From positions 9,950,937-10,014,936 of the forward strand of contig CAMGYJ010000009.1 of NCBI GenBank assembly GCA_946122785.1: DNA of 64,000 nt, given 5' to 3'. The notes under the pieces were generated by a model. That model did not search any database. It worked only from the letters and a program-made list of their open reading frames with translations, and was not told the DNA's origin. Positions 24,901 to 33,288 of the stretch are shown piece by piece. Both the position numbers and the translations under genes were made by a program. Position 1 is the first letter of the stretch. Each line of letters starts with the position of its first letter. Source of the stretch: Linum tenue. Lineage: Eukaryota; Streptophyta; Magnoliopsida; Malpighiales; Linaceae.

Positions 24901-26964
24901 GACAAGGAGGAGCGCCCAGTGTATTACGTGAGCAAGGTGATGACGGGACCCGAGACGCGGTACGCGCCAATCGAGAAGGCAGCCCTAGCAGTGGTAGTAG
25001 CGGCAGAAAAGCTGCGGCCCTACTTTCAGGCACATACGGTGATCGTCCTTACCAACCTACCGCTGAGGAGCACGCTAGGCTCGATGGACGTTGCGGGGCG
25101 CATGGTGAAGTGGGCCGTGCAGTTAAGTGAGTATGATGTCAAGTACGCGCCGCGACCCGCGATCAAGGCGCAGGTCCTGGCGGACTTTGCCGCAGAAGGC
25201 GTGGGGAGAGAAGGAAAGGGCATGGAAGAGGATTGGCGGGTGTACGTTGATGGGGCGGCAAGCCGAGTAGGCGCCGGCGCGGGCATAGTTGTTATCAACC
25301 CCATGGGAACAACTCATGAGGTGGCCCTCCGATTTTCGTCCCTGAAAACGAACAATGCGGCGGAATACGAAGTAGTAATCGCCGGGTTGCGCACAGCGCG
25401 CGAGTTGGGAGCACGAAGGGTCCAGGTCCACTCTGACTCTGCCTTGGTGGTGAATCAGCTGAATGGAGTTTTCGATGTCAAGGAGGCGCTGGGCGCATAC
25501 CTGAAAACGGTGGAGGAACAGCGTGCATGGTTCGGGCAGGTCGAGTTTGTGCACGTGCCGCGTGAGGAGAATGCCCACGCCGACGCCCTATCAAAGCTAG
25601 CCACGGCTACAGACTTCGAAAGTGAAAGGTACGTGATAGTAACCAAGGAGCAATCCCAGGAGGAGCACATGGTAGGGGTTGCGGAAGAAGGAGAAGGGGA
25701 AGGAGAGAGTTGGATGACCCCAATCAGGGCGTACTTGCTCCATGGCACAATCCCAGAGGACGGCAAGCTCGCATGGCAAGTAAGGCGCAAGGCCGCTAGA
25801 TGTGTCATCTTGAAGGACCAGCTGTACAAGAGATCGCACTCAGGGGCGTACCTGAGGTGCCTTACGAACGAAGAGGGTGTGAAGGCTATAATGGAGGTGC
25901 ACCAGGGCGCCTGCGGCATGCACGCGGGAGCAAGGAGCCTGGAGAAAGTCCTGCTGAGACAAGGGTATTATTGGCCCACCATCAGGGCAGACGCGAAGAA
26001 CCATGTGGAGAGCTGCCACCAGTGCCAAATTCATGCTCACGACACTCACGTCCCCAAGGCGCCCATGCAGGGTAACGTGGGCGCGTGGCCTTTCTCGCAA
26101 TGGGGGATGGATCTGCTTGGGCCCTTCCCCAAGGCGCCCGGGCAGATGAAGTATCTTATTGTGGCAGTAGATTACTTTTCCAAGTGGATAGAGGCTGAAC
26201 CCTTGGCATCCATTACCCAGGCCCAAGTAAGGAAGTTCACCATGCGGAATATCTTCACCCGTTACGGCCTACCAGAGTCTATAGTGGCAGATCATGGCAA
26301 GCAATTTGACTGCCAGAAGTTCATTGAGTTCTGCGATGAGAACGGCGTGGTATTGCGGTTCTCATCTGTGGCCTACCCCCAGGCCAATGGACAGGCGGAG
26401 GCTGCTAACAAAAGCATCTTGCATGGCTTGCACACCAGGCTGACGGAGGCCAAGGGAAGATGGGTGGAGGAGCTCCCCGGCGTGCTCTGGGCGCACCGTA
26501 CAACATATAAGGTGGCGACAGGGGAAACCCCATTCGCCCTAACCTATGGAAGCGAGGCGGTCATACCAGTGGAGATGCGTTTTCCCACGTACAGGGTAAA
26601 AGAGTACGGGCCTCGGGCCAACGACGAAGAGCGTATCCACGACCTCGATATGCTGGAGGGACGCAGGGATGTTGCTGCTGTGCGCCTCGAGGCGATGAAA
26701 CGGCAGGTGGCCAGATACTATGATCGCAAAATGCGCCCCCACCGAATCACCTTGGGAAGCCTGGTGCTGAGGCGCGATTTTCGTCCAAAAGCATGCGAAG
26801 GCAAGTTAGCACCCAAGTGGAAGGGTCCATACCGTGTTAGAGAGGTGGTGGGGCCGGCTACCTTCAAACTTGAGCGCATGGGTGGGAAGGCTGTGAAACG
26901 AACGTGGAATGCTATGAACTTAAGGGCGTACAAGGCCACGGGGGGAGACGAAGTTTCAGAGTAA
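21931..26964 (+). CDS. Tat-lineage gag-pol polyprotein (1677 aa)
   Basis: Structural and enzymatic polyprotein of the retrotransposon. Gag capsid core (residues ~50-230); zinc knuckle CEFHRERGHHTADC (~305-318); aspartic protease VDTGSS (~464); reverse transcriptase with WRMCVDY and catalytic YVDDLVV (~700-830); first RNase H (~968-1080), in which the usual catalytic Asp is absent (LYLYIAVSRAAVSAVL); second, archaeal-type RNase H with intact acidic residues (VYVDGAA, AAEYEVV, HSDSALV, AHADALS; ~1101-1225); integrase with an HHCC zinc domain (~1310-1365) and a DDE core (GMDLLGPFP, VADHGKQF, NGQAEAANK; ~1391-1490). No chromodomain. The start at 21931 is the first ATG of this frame, but translation probably begins at 21627 if the frames are joined. 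All catalytic residues except those of the first RNase H appear present. Confidence 0.93.
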   Translation: MRRMEDLGHLTKHMASDFDEHNGWAHRRHGRAWGVRQPLARSILAEQANSVIPALPTYDGAADPEDHLNNYFTKMQLYNSSDATLCRAFPSTFTGVVLDWYHQIEEGRIDSFEQFAALFLSKFASRKRRSLTISALFKVKQRKGEALRDFYERWMSVAMAVKDVKPPVLGCCLDECTTSEELCRALSKRDVISTEDLDRRVQKVIMLEETLAARRLERRDARPEEAEMARAPRPAPVAAHHQSAPFSANMRRPEPPRFPPRGGGNFTELNDSLKNVLQFVKDKGYHIRWPGPMKGRPNEQNLDRFCEFHRERGHHTADCYQLKSEIQGLVDRGMLNEFVRKGEDRTQRAFVVQEEKEGVEQKNASSEEGKAPMETEVLPPPPFDLDPEAHPERVRLTIEAISGTLDLRQKLDEGRRLKSATASARAAVHIHFNETPEEACRVPSVDALEIRGVVAGCEVKRMLVDTGSSMDVLFRSTFEKMQLSPSLVRPAESVLIGFSGVPARVVGRVRLPVTLGDEVHHVTHTVEFGIVDCPSPYNAILGRPMLALFNGVASSCHQVLKFITPKGMGMSRGEASPEARLAKRARMYNIDVRPEDTPRAEAADAEVQVPLDAERPERCVRISAHTSGEAAEALVGLLKEFSDLFAWSAKEMPGVKPEIALHRLSVERGARPVQQKRRPLSEEKEEALRKEVGKLLEAGFVEEARYITWLSNVVLVPKATGDWRMCVDYTNLNRVCPTDAYPMPRIDQLVDATAYHEALSFLDMFSGYHQILMCEEDRDKTAFATPFGNFRYKVMSFGLKNAGATYQRMVNTVFQRQIGRNVEAYVDDLVVKSKRKEDHLSDLRETFETMRAHTLRLNPLKCVFGAEAGKFLGFMITKRGIEANPRQVEAIRRLSPPRTPNEVQVLNGRLAALGRFIPRSADKGAPFFGVLKKAARFKWTSECDRAFEQLKDLLVTPAVMTAPRKGETLYLYIAVSRAAVSAVLVSRAGPDKEERPVYYVSKVMTGPETRYAPIEKAALAVVVAAEKLRPYFQAHTVIVLTNLPLRSTLGSMDVAGRMVKWAVQLSEYDVKYAPRPAIKAQVLADFAAEGVGREGKGMEEDWRVYVDGAASRVGAGAGIVVINPMGTTHEVALRFSSLKTNNAAEYEVVIAGLRTARELGARRVQVHSDSALVVNQLNGVFDVKEALGAYLKTVEEQRAWFGQVEFVHVPREENAHADALSKLATATDFESERYVIVTKEQSQEEHMVGVAEEGEGEGESWMTPIRAYLLHGTIPEDGKLAWQVRRKAARCVILKDQLYKRSHSGAYLRCLTNEEGVKAIMEVHQGACGMHAGARSLEKVLLRQGYYWPTIRADAKNHVESCHQCQIHAHDTHVPKAPMQGNVGAWPFSQWGMDLLGPFPKAPGQMKYLIVAVDYFSKWIEAEPLASITQAQVRKFTMRNIFTRYGLPESIVADHGKQFDCQKFIEFCDENGVVLRFSSVAYPQANGQAEAANKSILHGLHTRLTEAKGRWVEELPGVLWAHRTTYKVATGETPFALTYGSEAVIPVEMRFPTYRVKEYGPRANDEERIHDLDMLEGRRDVAAVRLEAMKRQVARYYDRKMRPHRITLGSLVLRRDFRPKACEGKLAPKWKGPYRVREVVGPATFKLERMGGKAVKRTWNAMNLRAYKATGGDEVSE

Positions 26965-27121
26965 TTGGCGGGAAAGGAGGCGTAACGTCTTAATTTTGGC
27001 CAGCTGGTGAGAATCACTTATCAGGCTGAAGGAGGTATATTTACTGCAAAGCATGGGTTACCATGCGCCTCAACGAGCGAGATTAAAGTGGTCCAAATTG
27101 CTATTTTCATGTTATTACTGT

Positions 27122-27475
27122 AAAGCGCCCTATCTTTCGCGCCCCGTTTGGGTAATTTGGTTGGAATGAAGTCAGTTGTTTGCGTAAGTGTTGATTCCGT
27201 AAAGCGCCCTATCTTTCGCGCCCCGTTTAATTAATTTAGATGGAATGAAGTCAGTTGTTCGCATAAAGGTTGGTTTCATAAAGCGCCCTGGTCAGTTCGC
27301 GCCCCGTTTAAGTAATTTAGGAGAAATGAGGTCGGATGTTTGCGCAAGTGTTGGTTTCGTAAAGCGCCCTGACTCTCGCGCCCCGTTTAATTCATTTAGA
27401 TAGAATGAAGTCAGTTGCTCGCGGGGGTTGATTTCGTAAAGCGCCCTGGTCCGTTTGCGCCCCCAAAGGCAAAAC
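27122..27475 (+). repeat. ~79-bp minisatellite, five units, in Tat element
   Basis: Units beginning AAAGCGCCCT start at 27122, 27201, 27280, 27361 and 27438, a spacing of 77-81 bp. Each unit has AAAGCGCCCT, then CGCGCCCCGTTT, a variable AT-rich part and ATGAAGTCAGTTG. The array lies between the pol stop codon and the 3' end of the antisense gene, where Tat elements often carry tandem arrays. Confidence 0.9.
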
Positions 27476-27729
27476 GCCTTAATTAGTTCGCACCCTCCTT
27501 TTAACTTTGCAGTTAAAGCGCCCCGAGCAATGATGCGCCCTATAAATCACAAGCGTGGAAGGGAAGAGAAATGAAAGGAAAAAAAGTTGGAGCAAATTAA
27601 ATTTCTCCTCCAACACAAGTGTTCTAACTTCAAAAGCATCAAAAGCAACAAATGTTCTAACATCAAAAGCAACAGAAAAAGGTGTTACATCCCCGCAACC
27701 ATTAGGCATGCCTCGCGAGAATTCCCGCG

Positions 27730-30372
27730 TCAACCCTCGACGTCAACCTCCCCTCCACTGTCTGCCTCACCATCATCCCCACCATCCGACCCATCACTGC
27801 CGCTGAGGTCCACCCGCTCGTCGGCGTCCTGGCCGTCCACGCCTTGGTCATCGGCGCCCTGCTCATCTCCACCCTGCGCCCCACTCTCTGCGCCCTGCGC
27901 CTGCTCCTGCTCCTCCCCACCTTCCGGAGTTGCCTGTTCCATCACGCCAATGATATGAGTCATCAAGTCCATGGCATCGAAGACCCAATCTGGATGGTCG
28001 GCGTTCAGCTTCTGCTGAGCAATCTCCACCGTGCTAATGATAGTGTCCGCTTGAAAATTCTTCCCGGCGGTGGAGTTCTTGTAGTCATCCAGATCGCGCT
28101 TCAGGCCCTCCGCCACTCCTCGGGCCTTCTTCAGGTCCCGGTGATAGCGCCTACCGGACTTCCTGGCCTTCTTGCCGGCCTCTTCCAAGTCACGCACCGA
28201 CTCGCGAAGGGCGTTCCTCTCCTCAAGGAGGGCGTCACGTTCCCTGGTTAAGGCGCTCTCCCTCTCCCGGAGCGCCTCCTCTTCCTTCGCGTGCCGCGCC
28301 TGCTCCTCAAGGCGCACCTTCTCGCGTTCCGCCTCCAGCTGCTCCTCGAGCTGCGCAGCAGCGTCAGAGGCCTTCTTGCGCGCCTCGTCACACGCGGAAG
28401 TCAACTCAGCCCGCTGCTTGTCAGCAGCATCTAAGTCGGACCGGAGGCGTGTGGCGTCTTTGGCGGCCTCTACGCCTTCGCGCCGGATAGTCTCTACCTC
28501 GCGAGCAGTGGCTTCACAAAGGAGCATCATCTGAGGCGCAGGGGAAAAGTTAGAAGGATCAACAAAACAAAAAGACGAAGGCAAGAGCAATCAAACTGAG
28601 ACTAATACTTACTTGCGCGGTGAGGTTGGTCATCGTACGCCAAGGCTTGTTGGAGATCAGGCCGGCCGGATGCTCCACCACGTCATACTGGGAGCGTGCC
28701 CACAGGACGGAGGCGCCCAGATCCTTGGCCGCTCTCACAGGCAAGTCAACAGCGACCTTGGTCAGTGGACGCCTCGGGGGTTGGAGATAGGGGGGAATCT
28801 CCTGGCCAGTATGTGGCCCGATCGTGGGCGCCACGAAGCTGGGTGGCAACCCAGTAGTATCAGCCTGGGGCGCCTTCGCCCGCTTAGCGGCGCGGTCTTG
28901 GGCGCCCCCAGATCTCTTCCGGGTGACGGGCGAAGAGGATGAAGGCGCACCCTCCTCCCTCGTTGCATGAGGAGCGGATTCGGAGGCGGGGGTGGTAGGA
29001 GAGCGCGTGCGCTCCCGCGCGGAAGCGCCAGCTGAGGCGGATGGGCTGCCTGCGGCCCGGCCTGAACTCTGATGGGGAGAAGCCCCACCCGACGCGCCCG
29101 AAGCAGACGCCGAAGGGGCTGCCTTGGCCTTCGCCTTGATCCGGATCGTGCGCCTCGGAGGCGCGGAGGCAGAGGGCCCGGAGGCGCCAGTCTTGGGGGG
29201 AGGGCTCCCGGGGTCCTGACCGATCCCCAGCCGGGATCGGATAATGGACGTCACAGAAGTGAAGTCGGTACCTGCAAGAATGTAAGGGAGGACAAGAGTT
29301 AGTGAACAGAATGAGGGCGCATACCGAAAATAAGGAACAAGGCGCCCGAGCCAGGATACCGTCTTGGTAAAAGTCAGCTAACAACTGCACGTAAGCGTCA
29401 TCGTCGGTGAGGTCGAAAGGCTCCTCGGAGAGGCGCTTAGCGCAGTCTAGTTCCGATCGGCTTAGAGGAGCTGGCTTATTGAAATAATCGGGAGTCCCGA
29501 GTGACCAGTCCATCGGCGCGGGGCGCCCGCTGGCGTAGAAGGGGATCTCTCGAGGGCGGACGTAAAAATATGAGTCGAACCATGTGCGCCCCATTTTTTG
29601 GCAACTGCGGATGAAGCTATATCCTAACTTTCTACGCTTGTGTAGGATGAGGCAGTTGGTGCTCCTCGACATACAGAAAAAATGGTTGAAAAGTTTGAAG
29701 GTGGGTAAGATGCCTAGCAACTGACACTTATGGCGGAAAAGGACCGAGTACAACACAACGGCAGGAGAAAGGCGCCCCAGCGGGCATTGGCACGCATCAA
29801 GGACCCCTTCTAGAACGGGGTCCAAGGGAAAGCGCAAGCCAAACCTGATGTATTCCTGGTAAATCCCCGTCCAGCCGCTGTCGCCGCAAACGCCTATCCG
29901 GGCCTGGCGGGGCGCATGGCAATACTGCCAAGACGCAGGCATCTGTGCGGCCACCAACAACTTTTCGAGGCGCACGAGAATGTTCTTCGAAGGATGTTTC
30001 GGACCCGCTGTCTCCAAGGGCATACCAGCCACGTTGCCAGGCGCTTGCCCCGAGGCCCAGGTCGACTCCCACGAGCAAAACGCATAGCTTTGCGATGCGT
30101 CCGGGCCTGGGGCAAGGGGCAAAGATTGATCAGAAAGGAATCCGAAGAGGGGCATAAGAAGCGCAAGCCGCATCGGAAGCGGCGAATCATGGAGAAAGGG
30201 AGAGCACAAAAGAAGTGACGAAGGCGCATAATAAAAGAGGGGAGAGCGAAAAGGGGAGAGCGCAAAGGGGAAGGGGGAAAGCAGTCGTACCTTGAGGCGC
30301 AGCGGCCGAAGGACGGGAGGTACCAGCAGAAGGCGCCGAGCGCGCCGAACCAGGTTGCTGTGCAGACGACAT
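27730..30372 (-). CDS. Antisense four-exon gene in Tat element (762 aa)
   Basis: Coded opposite to gag-pol. Exons: 30372-30291, 30106-29360, 29271-28613, 28530-27730, with canonical GT-AG borders and matching phases; each join keeps the frame open over 762 codons. Exon 2 carries a globular region around YIRFGLRFPLDPVLEGVL and later MGRTWFDSYFYVRP, which resembles the 'gypsy-type transposon' family Transposase_28 known from antisense ORFs of Tat elements (assignment from memory). Exon 3 is Ser/Pro/Ala-rich with a bipartite nuclear-localisation-like TRKRSGGAQDRAAKRAK. Exon 4 is a long Glu/Arg/Ala coiled coil followed by an Asp/Gly-rich acidic tail. A TATATATA box lies 126-133 bp upstream of the ATG. 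The frame is intact. Function unknown; a nuclear structural or regulatory role is only inference. Confidence 0.75.
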
Positions 30373-30497
30373 GGAGGGCGTGCGGGGGGAGATTGACGAA
30401 GGCTTAGTGAGAGAAAGAAGAGAGAGGTCAGAGCAAAGAGGAGAGAGGTCAGAGCAAAAGGAGGCGAGTGAGAGTGACAGGCAAGGGGGGGAGGGAG

Positions 30498-30505
30498 TAT
30501 ATATA
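30498..30505 (-). promoter_or_regulatory. TATA box of antisense gene
   Basis: TATATATA, read on the minus strand as ACTATATATACTCCC, lies 126-133 bp upstream of the antisense start codon, a plausible distance for core promoter plus leader. It supports independent transcription against the direction of the genomic RNA. Confidence 0.5.
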
Positions 30506-30755
30506 GTAAGAGGGGAGCGGCAAGAGAGGGTGCTAGTCCGTTTCGAAATTTGAAATTCGAAATTCAAATTTCCAAACGGACTAGGGGGGAGTAATAGGGG
30601 AAACCCAAGAGTCCCAACGAGTGGGAGAATACCAAAGGTCACATAAACGGGCGAGAGAGAAGTCCAAAGGTCTCGAAGGGGGGGAGTCCCGAGAACCCCA
30701 TAAATGATGGTAGGGGAGAGGGAAGACGAAAGGAGTGTGACCGGGCAAGGGACGA

Positions 30756-30927
30756 GACGCACGGGAGCGACGAGGGGGGAGTGATTCGGCCGGGGGCAAG
30801 GCGCATGTGTGAGGAGAAAGGCGCTCAAGAGGTCCAGTCAGGACGCACGGGAGCGACGAGGGGGGAGTGATTCGGCCGGGGGCAAGGCGCATGTGTGAGG
30901 AGAAAGGCGCTCGAGAGGTCCAGTCAG
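30756..30927 (+). repeat. 86-bp tandem duplication near 3' LTR
   Basis: Two adjacent copies (30756-30841 and 30842-30927) start GACGCACGGGAGCGACGAGG and differ at one visible base (CTCAAGAGG vs CTCGAGAGG). A further 10-bp piece, GTCCAGTCAG, is repeated once more directly after. Confidence 0.9.
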
Positions 30928-30968
30928 GTCCAGTCAGGCGCCTACGACAAGGCCGTAGGCACCAGACT

Positions 30969-30979
30969 GGGGGGGCAAT
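30969..30979 (+). other. Polypurine tract of Tat element
   Basis: GGGGGGG followed by CAAT lies directly before the 3' LTR (starts 30980), the expected site of plus-strand DNA priming. Confidence 0.7.
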
Positions 30980-31625
30980 TGTTGGGGGTATGACCCGGGC
31001 CCAAGAGGGTAAGGCTTACAGGGCCCAAGAGAGTGAGATTGGATAGTGTTGGGGGCATGGCCAGGGCCCAGGAGGGTAAGGCTTGCAGGGCCCAAGAGAG
31101 TGAAATTGGGTAGGCTAGGCCAAGTAGTGGAGTACGGCCCAATAGGCCCAAGAGGGCATCGGAGGAGTCGGCCCATTCATCAGAAAGGGGCACCAGGCCA
31201 GGTGGGGCCCGGGCCCTGACACGGGGCGCATGCGACAAAGGGTTACAACGGGAAGGAAGGTACGGAGGAGGGACCACCTGACGTCATGCGCCTCGACTTA
31301 CTGAGGGCGGTGTCAGGCGGTCGAGGCGCATGGGACCTGGCTGTACGGCGCATTTAATGTGGGTCTGGCGACAGGCGGGAGACGGGGATGTTGGTCGGCC
31401 GGACCCGAGGTATAAATAGGAGAGTTGGTGAACCTCATTGACTCAGGTTGGATCTTCTCTCTAAAATTACTATTCACTTCTCTCTCTAGAAAGGGCAACT
31501 GACTTGGGCGTCGGAGTGCTAACGAGTCCCCCTTGGGACTCAGTTCAGCCGTGCTGTGTGCAGGAGTGAGCGAGCTAGGGCGGTCGTACGCGGAGGTTCG
31601 GGCGCCTAGTTACCGGGCTCGAACA
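30980..31625 (+). repeat. 3' LTR of Tat element
   Basis: 646 bp, same length as the 5' LTR; reading the two side by side I found no difference. Followed by the target duplication ACTCC (31626-31630). Confidence 0.95.
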
Positions 31626-32102
31626 ACTCCATTGTGTTCAATCTTTATAGATGAAATATCGAAATTGTGAAAAAGATGATCATTAAGCTTATCTACCTAA
31701 TGTAATCTTCCTTCTTTTGCATAAAAGGGTAAGGAGTTGAGATTCTTATCTGCCTCGTGGATTAGTAATTTCATTTAAGACTTTTCTTTTGTTTCTGTTT
31801 AATTCGTTGAGTGAATGAATGGATAGAGTGATAAGAAGAAGAGTAGAATTGACGAGAGGGGCAGTTAACTTTCCATTTCCCCGTTGGTGGCATATCATAT
31901 CAATATCACATCGAAGATGAAGCAGTTAAAATTATACTTTTGTCAGATACTCTGTGGGCCTTTTCAGGCCCATACTTTTCCCCTCTTATTTCTTCTCATC
32001 TGGTCTAGTGTACAACAATGCATACACGTGACTTTGCGTTCGACCAACCACAACAAAGCTCTCCCCCAAAACCGCACCACTTCACGACTAGGATTCTTCC
32101 AC

Positions 32103-32229
32103 TCGTTGCATCATTTTCCTACGTAGTATTAGAGATAGTAATTCTCAATCCAATCTACCGATTTAATTTATCGATCAATTAACACGTCGTTGCATCATTT
32201 TCCTACGTAGTATTAGAGATAGTAATTCT
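32103..32229 (+). repeat. 43-bp direct repeats, spacing 84 bp
   Basis: The 43 bases starting TCGTTGCATCATTTTCCTAC occur exactly at 32103-32145 and again at 32187-32229, separated by 41 bp of AT-rich sequence. This is a small local duplication of non-coding sequence. Confidence 0.9.
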
Positions 32230-32326
32230 TCAACTTAATGATACAAGCCCATCAAGCTTTGGTGAGACTTCTAATTATAAAGAAGCTTGATCTCTGATTA
32301 TTGTACTTGATGGCTCATGGTAAGTC

Positions 32327-33275
32327 TTTTTTTTTTTTACAAAAGATAGATATATATTGAATCAATCAAAAATATAGTTACACCCTGGAATTCAGCCAGG
32401 TCTGAAAATCAAATACACGATTCATAGACGGGGACAAAGAAAGGGCCTTTCTAGCCACCAAATGGGCTACCCTATTGCTACGCCGACCTACAAATCGAAC
32501 AACAAACTCTGAATGGGCACTAAAAAACTTCACAACCTCTTCAAGCACAGCCCCTGCCCGGTTATCTCTGACATCTGCATGATTGATTTGATCAATGACT
32601 ACCTTGGCATCCCCCTCAAAAGTGACGTTCGTAAATCCAAGCTCTAGACACCACAGAATCGCCATCCTAAGCACGAGCAACTCCACCACCATAGGGTCAT
32701 CAATCACCGGAATTTGGAACCCTTTAACAAGGAAGACCTCCCTCAAAGGAGTAAAGAGAACAATCTCACTCGCCGAATGGCACCCACTCTTAGTGGCGCC
32801 ATCCCACATGCACACAATCCTATTAGGCTCCACCGGAGCCAAATTGTGCGACCCCATAGGGTGGCTAACGTGCATAGGACCACCAGGCGGCAAAGTCATC
32901 CATTCCTCATACTACTGGTGAAACTGACGCATCAACGCAGGGAACCCGAACTGCTTACCCTCGAAGACCACCCAATTACGCGATCGCAGATGCTCCAGAG
33001 AACAGCCACCACAGCCATGAATAGCGTGGGCTGATTAATCAAGGCCAGCAACTTCTTCAGAAATAATGGAAAGGTATGCCGAGGCAACCCCTCTCCCAAG
33101 TACTCCAACCCCGCATAATCCCAAAGTGCCCGCGCAACCGGGCAGTCTAAAAATAAATGCTCCATAGTCTCAGAACTAGCCCAACAAACCGGACAACAAG
33201 GATGGACAGGGACCTTTTTCTCAATTAAAACCTCTGTGGTAGGGAGGGCCCGATTGAGGATTTGCCAAACAAAGA
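32327..33275 (-). mobile_element. 5'-truncated LINE, 949 bp, 13-bp TSD
   Basis: On the minus strand, remains of a reverse-transcriptase zinc-binding region (MEHLFLDCPVARALWDYAGL, 33165-32932) precede an RNase H-like domain (32899-32378) with FEGDAKVVIDQ and NRVAHLVARKAL. A poly(A) tail, seen as a T-run at 32327-32338, ends the element. CTCATGGTAAGTC is repeated at both borders (32314-32326 and 33276-33288). The two coding parts lie in different frames, so the copy is dead as well as truncated. Confidence 0.88.
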
Positions 33276-33288
33276 CTCATGGTAAGTC

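Larger units (their letters stand above)
20907..31625 (+). mobile_element. Ty3/gypsy LTR retrotransposon, Tat lineage, 10.7 kb
   Basis: A full-length element: two 646-bp LTRs that I read as identical, flanked by the 5-bp target duplication ACTCC (20902-20906 and 31626-31630). Order: 5' LTR, primer-binding site, gag-pol, 79-bp minisatellite, antisense gene, G-rich polypurine tract, 3' LTR. Two RNase H domains between reverse transcriptase and integrase, plus an antisense ORF before the 3' LTR, are diagnostic of Tat. It is clearly richer in GC than its surroundings. Identical LTRs imply very recent insertion. A possible frameshift in gag (C8 run at 21871) is the only visible damage. Confidence 0.95.

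Noticed and set aside
30187..30828. 213-codon minus-strand frame upstream of the antisense gene
   Set aside because: It overlaps the antisense exon 1 and its promoter in another frame, is Pro/Leu/Ser-rich from GC-skewed DNA, and shows no motif.
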